From: an uncultured Prevotella sp.
Lineage (GTDB): Bacteria > Bacteroidota > Bacteroidia > Bacteroidales > Bacteroidaceae
Direction of reading: 5' to 3'
Assembly: GCA_900553465.1 (NCBI GenBank)
Contig: USDT01000017.1
Span: forward strand, 1 to 53,190
Length of the DNA: 53,190 bases
Notes under the pieces: generated by a model
What the model saw: only the letters and a program-made list of their open reading frames with translations
Told to the model about the DNA's origin: nothing
Database searches by the model: none
Shown: positions 50,411 to 53,190 of the stretch, in pieces
Position numbering within the stretch: the first letter of the stretch is position 1
Layout of the letters: each line of letters opens with the position of its first letter
Made by a program: the position numbers and the translations under genes

Positions 50411-52723
50411 ATGAGAAAAATCTTTATACATTTTCTTTGGGGATTATTAGTTTTGTGTTTTGTCGCAGGAGCGGCAGCTTTTACAGCCATCTGGTTTGGA
50501 TGGATAGGTTATATGCCTCCGTTGGAGGACTTGCAGAATCCGATAAGCAGATTTGCCACGCAGGTATATTCGTCAGACGGCAAGGTGATTGGTACATGGA
50601 ATCTCAATCGTGAAAACCGAATATGTGTTTCTTATTCGAATCTGTCTCCGCATCTGGTGCAGGCGCTTATTGCAACAGAGGATGAACGCTTTTATGATCA
50701 TTCCGGAATAGACTTCATTGCGCTCGGACGTGCAATGGTCAAGAGAGGTTTGCTCGGACAGGAAAGTGCCGGAGGAGGTTCTACAATTACGCAGCAGTTG
50801 GCAAAGCAGCTTTATTCCGAAACTGCAGGAAGTACAGTGGAGAGGCTTTTGCAGAAACCAATCGAATGGGTGATTGCTGTGAAACTGGAGCGCTATTATA
50901 CAAAAGAGGAGATAATAGCTCTTTATCTTAATTATTTTGATTTTTTGCATAATGCGGTAGGAATAAAGACTGCAGCTAATACCTATTTTAATAAGGAGCC
51001 GAAAGATCTTACTGTAACAGAAGCGGCCACACTGGTAGGGCTTTGTAAGAATCCGTCGCTTTTTAATCCTGTGAGATATCCTGAGCGCTGCCGTAACCGC
51101 CGTAATGTTGTGCTCGGACAGATGAGAAAGGCTGGTTTCATTTCAACAGCAGACTACAACCGGTATTCTGACGAACCGCTGACTCTTGATTTTCATCGTA
51201 CGGACCACAAAAATGGAACCGCACCTTATTTCCGTGAGTTCCTCAGAATGTATATGACCGCACAGCGTCCGGAAAAGGATAATTATCCGGAATGGAACCA
51301 GAGACAGTATGTGCTTGATTCGATAGCATGGGTGAACGATCCGTTGTACGGATGGTGTAACAAGAATTTCAAGAAGGATGGCAAACCATATAATCTGAAT
51401 ACAGACGGATTGAAGGTTTATACAACTGTGGATTCAAGAATGCAGCGTTATGCGGAAGAATCTGTTTACGGGCATGTCGCAAAGTTCCTTCAACCTGAAT
51501 TTTTCAAGGAAAAACGTAGAAAGCGTAATGCTCCTTTCTCTGATGCACTTACAGCCAAACAGGTGGATCAGATAATGGAGAGATCTGTAAGACAAAGTGA
51601 AAGATACAGAGAGATGAAGGCTTCAGGTGCTTCTGATGAAGAAATAAGAAAGGCTTTTCATACGCCTGTGGAAATGTCAGTGTTCACATACCATGGTGAT
51701 ATAGACACTGTGATGACACCGCTCGACAGTATCAGATACGTTAAGTCATTCCTGAGAGCCGGATTTATGAGTATGGATCCGAAGACAGGTGAAGTTAAGG
51801 CTTATGTCGGAGGACTCGATTATTCACATTTTATGTATGATATGGTGATGAACGGACGTCGCCAGATAGGTTCTACCATTAAACCGTTCCTTTATTCATT
51901 GGCAATGGAAAACGGTTTCTCGCCTTGTGATAAGGTTCCAAATGTGCAGCAGACCTATATAGTTGCAGGCAAACCATGGACACCGCGCAATGCGAGCCGT
52001 AAACGTTATGGTGAGCTTGTTACATTGAAATGGGGCTTGGCGCAGTCGAACAACTGGATTTCGGCTTATCTCATGAGCAAACTCAATCCACAGCAGTTTG
52101 TGAGTCTTTTGCGGGATTATGGCATAAACAATCCGGATGTTTATCCTTCAATGTCTCTTTGTCTCGGACCTTGTGAGGTTTCTGTAGCAGAGATGGTGAG
52201 TGGTTATACGGCGTTTGTTAATCATGGTATACGTACTGCACCTTTATTTGTCACTAGGATAGAGGACAACGAGGGTAATGTAATTGCAAGTTTCAGACCT
52301 CATATGAATGAAGTTATCAGTGAGGAGAGTGCTAATAAGATGCTAGTGCTTTTGAAAGGTGTTGTAGATGGTGGAACTGCCGGACGTTTGAGATTCAAAT
52401 ATAATATTCCAGGAGAGATTGGTGGTAAAACTGGTACGACAAACCGAAATTCTGATGCCTGGTTCGTTGGTTTCACTCCTCAGCTTGTAAGTGGATGCTG
52501 GGTTGGAGGTGAAGACCGTGATATTCATTTCGACTCAATGAGAATGGGGCAGGGCGCAACTATGGCTTTGCCTATATGGGCATATTTTATGAAAAAAGTA
52601 TATGCTGATAAGACATTGGGATATGATTCTTCTGCAAAATTTGATATGCCTGAAGGTTACGATCCGTGTGCATTCGTGGAAGAAGAGGAAACAAACTTGG
52701 GTGTTGACGAGATATATGAATGA
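50411..52723 (+). CDS. Penicillin-binding protein 1A (bifunctional class A PBP)
   Basis: This enzyme polymerises and cross-links peptidoglycan at the inner membrane. With the ATG at 50411 it has 770 residues. There is one N-terminal membrane helix (about 8-30), then a GT51 glycosyltransferase domain with ATEDERFYDHSGID (catalytic Glu90) and GGGSTITQQLAKQLY (121-135). The transpeptidase domain has the active-site STIK (S488-K491), SNN (546-548) and KTG (673-675). The C-terminus is acidic (FVEEEETNLGVDEIYE). The upstream promoter sets the start. The rRNA operon lies about 400 bp downstream. Confidence 0.96.
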   Translation: MRKIFIHFLWGLLVLCFVAGAAAFTAIWFGWIGYMPPLEDLQNPISRFATQVYSSDGKVIGTWNLNRENRICVSYSNLSPHLVQALIATEDERFYDHSGIDFIALGRAMVKRGLLGQESAGGGSTITQQLAKQLYSETAGSTVERLLQKPIEWVIAVKLERYYTKEEIIALYLNYFDFLHNAVGIKTAANTYFNKEPKDLTVTEAATLVGLCKNPSLFNPVRYPERCRNRRNVVLGQMRKAGFISTADYNRYSDEPLTLDFHRTDHKNGTAPYFREFLRMYMTAQRPEKDNYPEWNQRQYVLDSIAWVNDPLYGWCNKNFKKDGKPYNLNTDGLKVYTTVDSRMQRYAEESVYGHVAKFLQPEFFKEKRRKRNAPFSDALTAKQVDQIMERSVRQSERYREMKASGASDEEIRKAFHTPVEMSVFTYHGDIDTVMTPLDSIRYVKSFLRAGFMSMDPKTGEVKAYVGGLDYSHFMYDMVMNGRRQIGSTIKPFLYSLAMENGFSPCDKVPNVQQTYIVAGKPWTPRNASRKRYGELVTLKWGLAQSNNWISAYLMSKLNPQQFVSLLRDYGINNPDVYPSMSLCLGPCEVSVAEMVSGYTAFVNHGIRTAPLFVTRIEDNEGNVIASFRPHMNEVISEESANKMLVLLKGVVDGGTAGRLRFKYNIPGEIGGKTGTTNRNSDAWFVGFTPQLVSGCWVGGEDRDIHFDSMRMGQGATMALPIWAYFMKKVYADKTLGYDSSAKFDMPEGYDPCAFVEEEETNLGVDEIYE

Positions 52724-52857
52724 GTTCAGTTGTATTCGGTCTAATTAATATAAAACGAATACGTATAGCGTTTATATATTATAATAATGTGTTATGAATA
52801 CTTTAATTGTGAATATGTGTTAAAAGTAAGGATTGGAGCAAATTTTTGTTCAAAATA

Positions 52858-52889
52858 TTTGGAGGGAATGTAAATTTACACTACCTTTG
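52858..52889 (+). promoter_or_regulatory. rRNA operon promoter
   Basis: TTTGG (52858-52862) and TACCTTTG (52882-52889) with a 19-20 nt spacer match the consensus. They drive a roughly 240-nt leader before 16S. Confidence 0.75.
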
Positions 52890-53128
52890 CATCCGCTTTC
52901 GGTTAATAAATAACCACAAGCAATAAAAGAAAGAGTTCTTTGAACAACTTACATAAAGACAGAGAAAGTAGTACAAGAAGCGATTTCAATAGCATTGAAA
53001 TCAAGGGTTAATAGATCCGTTGATTAGTTTATTGAACTTTAAATCGGTTTGAATGGAAATTCTGAACAGAGACAAATTCCTGTCGTGCGATATTAATCAA
53101 GTATTGCATTGACAGAAAAAGATATTTT

Positions 53129-53190
53129 ACAATGTAGAGTTTGATCCTGGCTCAGGATGAACGCTAGCTACAGGCTTAACACATGCAAGT
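53129..53190 (+). rRNA. 16S ribosomal RNA, 5' end (partial)
   Basis: The sequence AGAGTTTGATCCTGGCTCAG, the conserved 27F region, begins at 53136, followed by GATGAACGCTAGCTACAGGC and TTAACACATGCAAGT, the Bacteroidales form. The mature 5' end is placed near 53129 by comparison with the Bacteroides pattern. The gene runs off the window. Confidence 0.97.

Noticed and set aside
1..53190. CRISPR array, integrase, transposase or phage genes
   Set aside because: None seen: no regularly spaced direct repeats and no characteristic protein motifs.

Overview
The window looks like chromosomal DNA of a Bacteroidales bacterium, most likely Prevotellaceae. The reasons are: a partial 16S rRNA gene at the right edge whose 5' end has the Bacteroidetes form; repeated use of the Bacteroidetes promoter TTTG-N19/20-TAnnTTTG with little Shine-Dalgarno signal; and typical Bacteroidales genes and gene orders (OMP-lptC-CNNM/GldE-ppiD, HsdR_N facing holA, GH92/GH3/GH29 enzymes, Lnb-type DUF4105 protein). 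No transposase, integrase, phage gene or CRISPR array was seen. The genus call is inference.

Layout. 0.5-3.7 kb: lipoprotein and PepD dipeptidase on the minus strand, then a small membrane protein and an OmpH/Skp-like lipoprotein. 3.7-10 kb: GH92 mannosidase, endonuclease III, DUF2461 protein and ComEC, ending against a convergent ABC ATPase. 10-17 kb: SecA preceded by a translationally coupled pair, a DUF4105/Lnb-like membrane protein and a phosphatase-fold protein lacking the usual nucleophile. 17-23 kb: envelope cluster (outer-membrane protein, LptC, CNNM/CBS protein, PpiD-like foldase). 23.7-26.1 kb: FetAB-like ABC exporter and a secreted DRGH nuclease. 26.6-29.7 kb: tandem paralogues with a TonB_C-like domain but no membrane anchor. 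29.9-32 kb: GH3 xylosidase/glucosidase. 33-37.6 kb: Nif3, zinc-ribbon coiled-coil protein, DjlA-like co-chaperone, orphan HsdR_N nuclease, HolA. 37.6-43.8 kb: a very AT-rich leader and XRE regulator, an acidic protein with a nitrilase-family amidase, RarA, a hydroxyacid dehydrogenase and a TRIC-type membrane protein. 43.8-50.1 kb: two identical tRNA-Arg units, GH29 fucosidase, tRNA-Cys, a Cys-rich mini-protein, GlyA, PyrI and PyrB. 50.3-53.2 kb: class A penicillin-binding protein and the start of an rRNA operon.

Most genes are housekeeping: envelope biogenesis (secA, lptC, ppiD, ompH-like, PBP1A, Lnb-like), DNA replication and repair (nth, holA, rarA), pyrimidine and one-carbon metabolism (pyrBI, glyA), and glycan foraging (GH92, GH3, GH29).

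The most unusual content is between genes. A roughly 400-bp degenerate element occurs three times, with a conserved hairpin whose loop is always 18 nt. Paired ArgR-box-like palindromes sit 30 bp apart at two sites. There are also a large nested inverted repeat, a set of mutually exclusive hairpins, and a roughly 780-bp AT-rich regulatory region.
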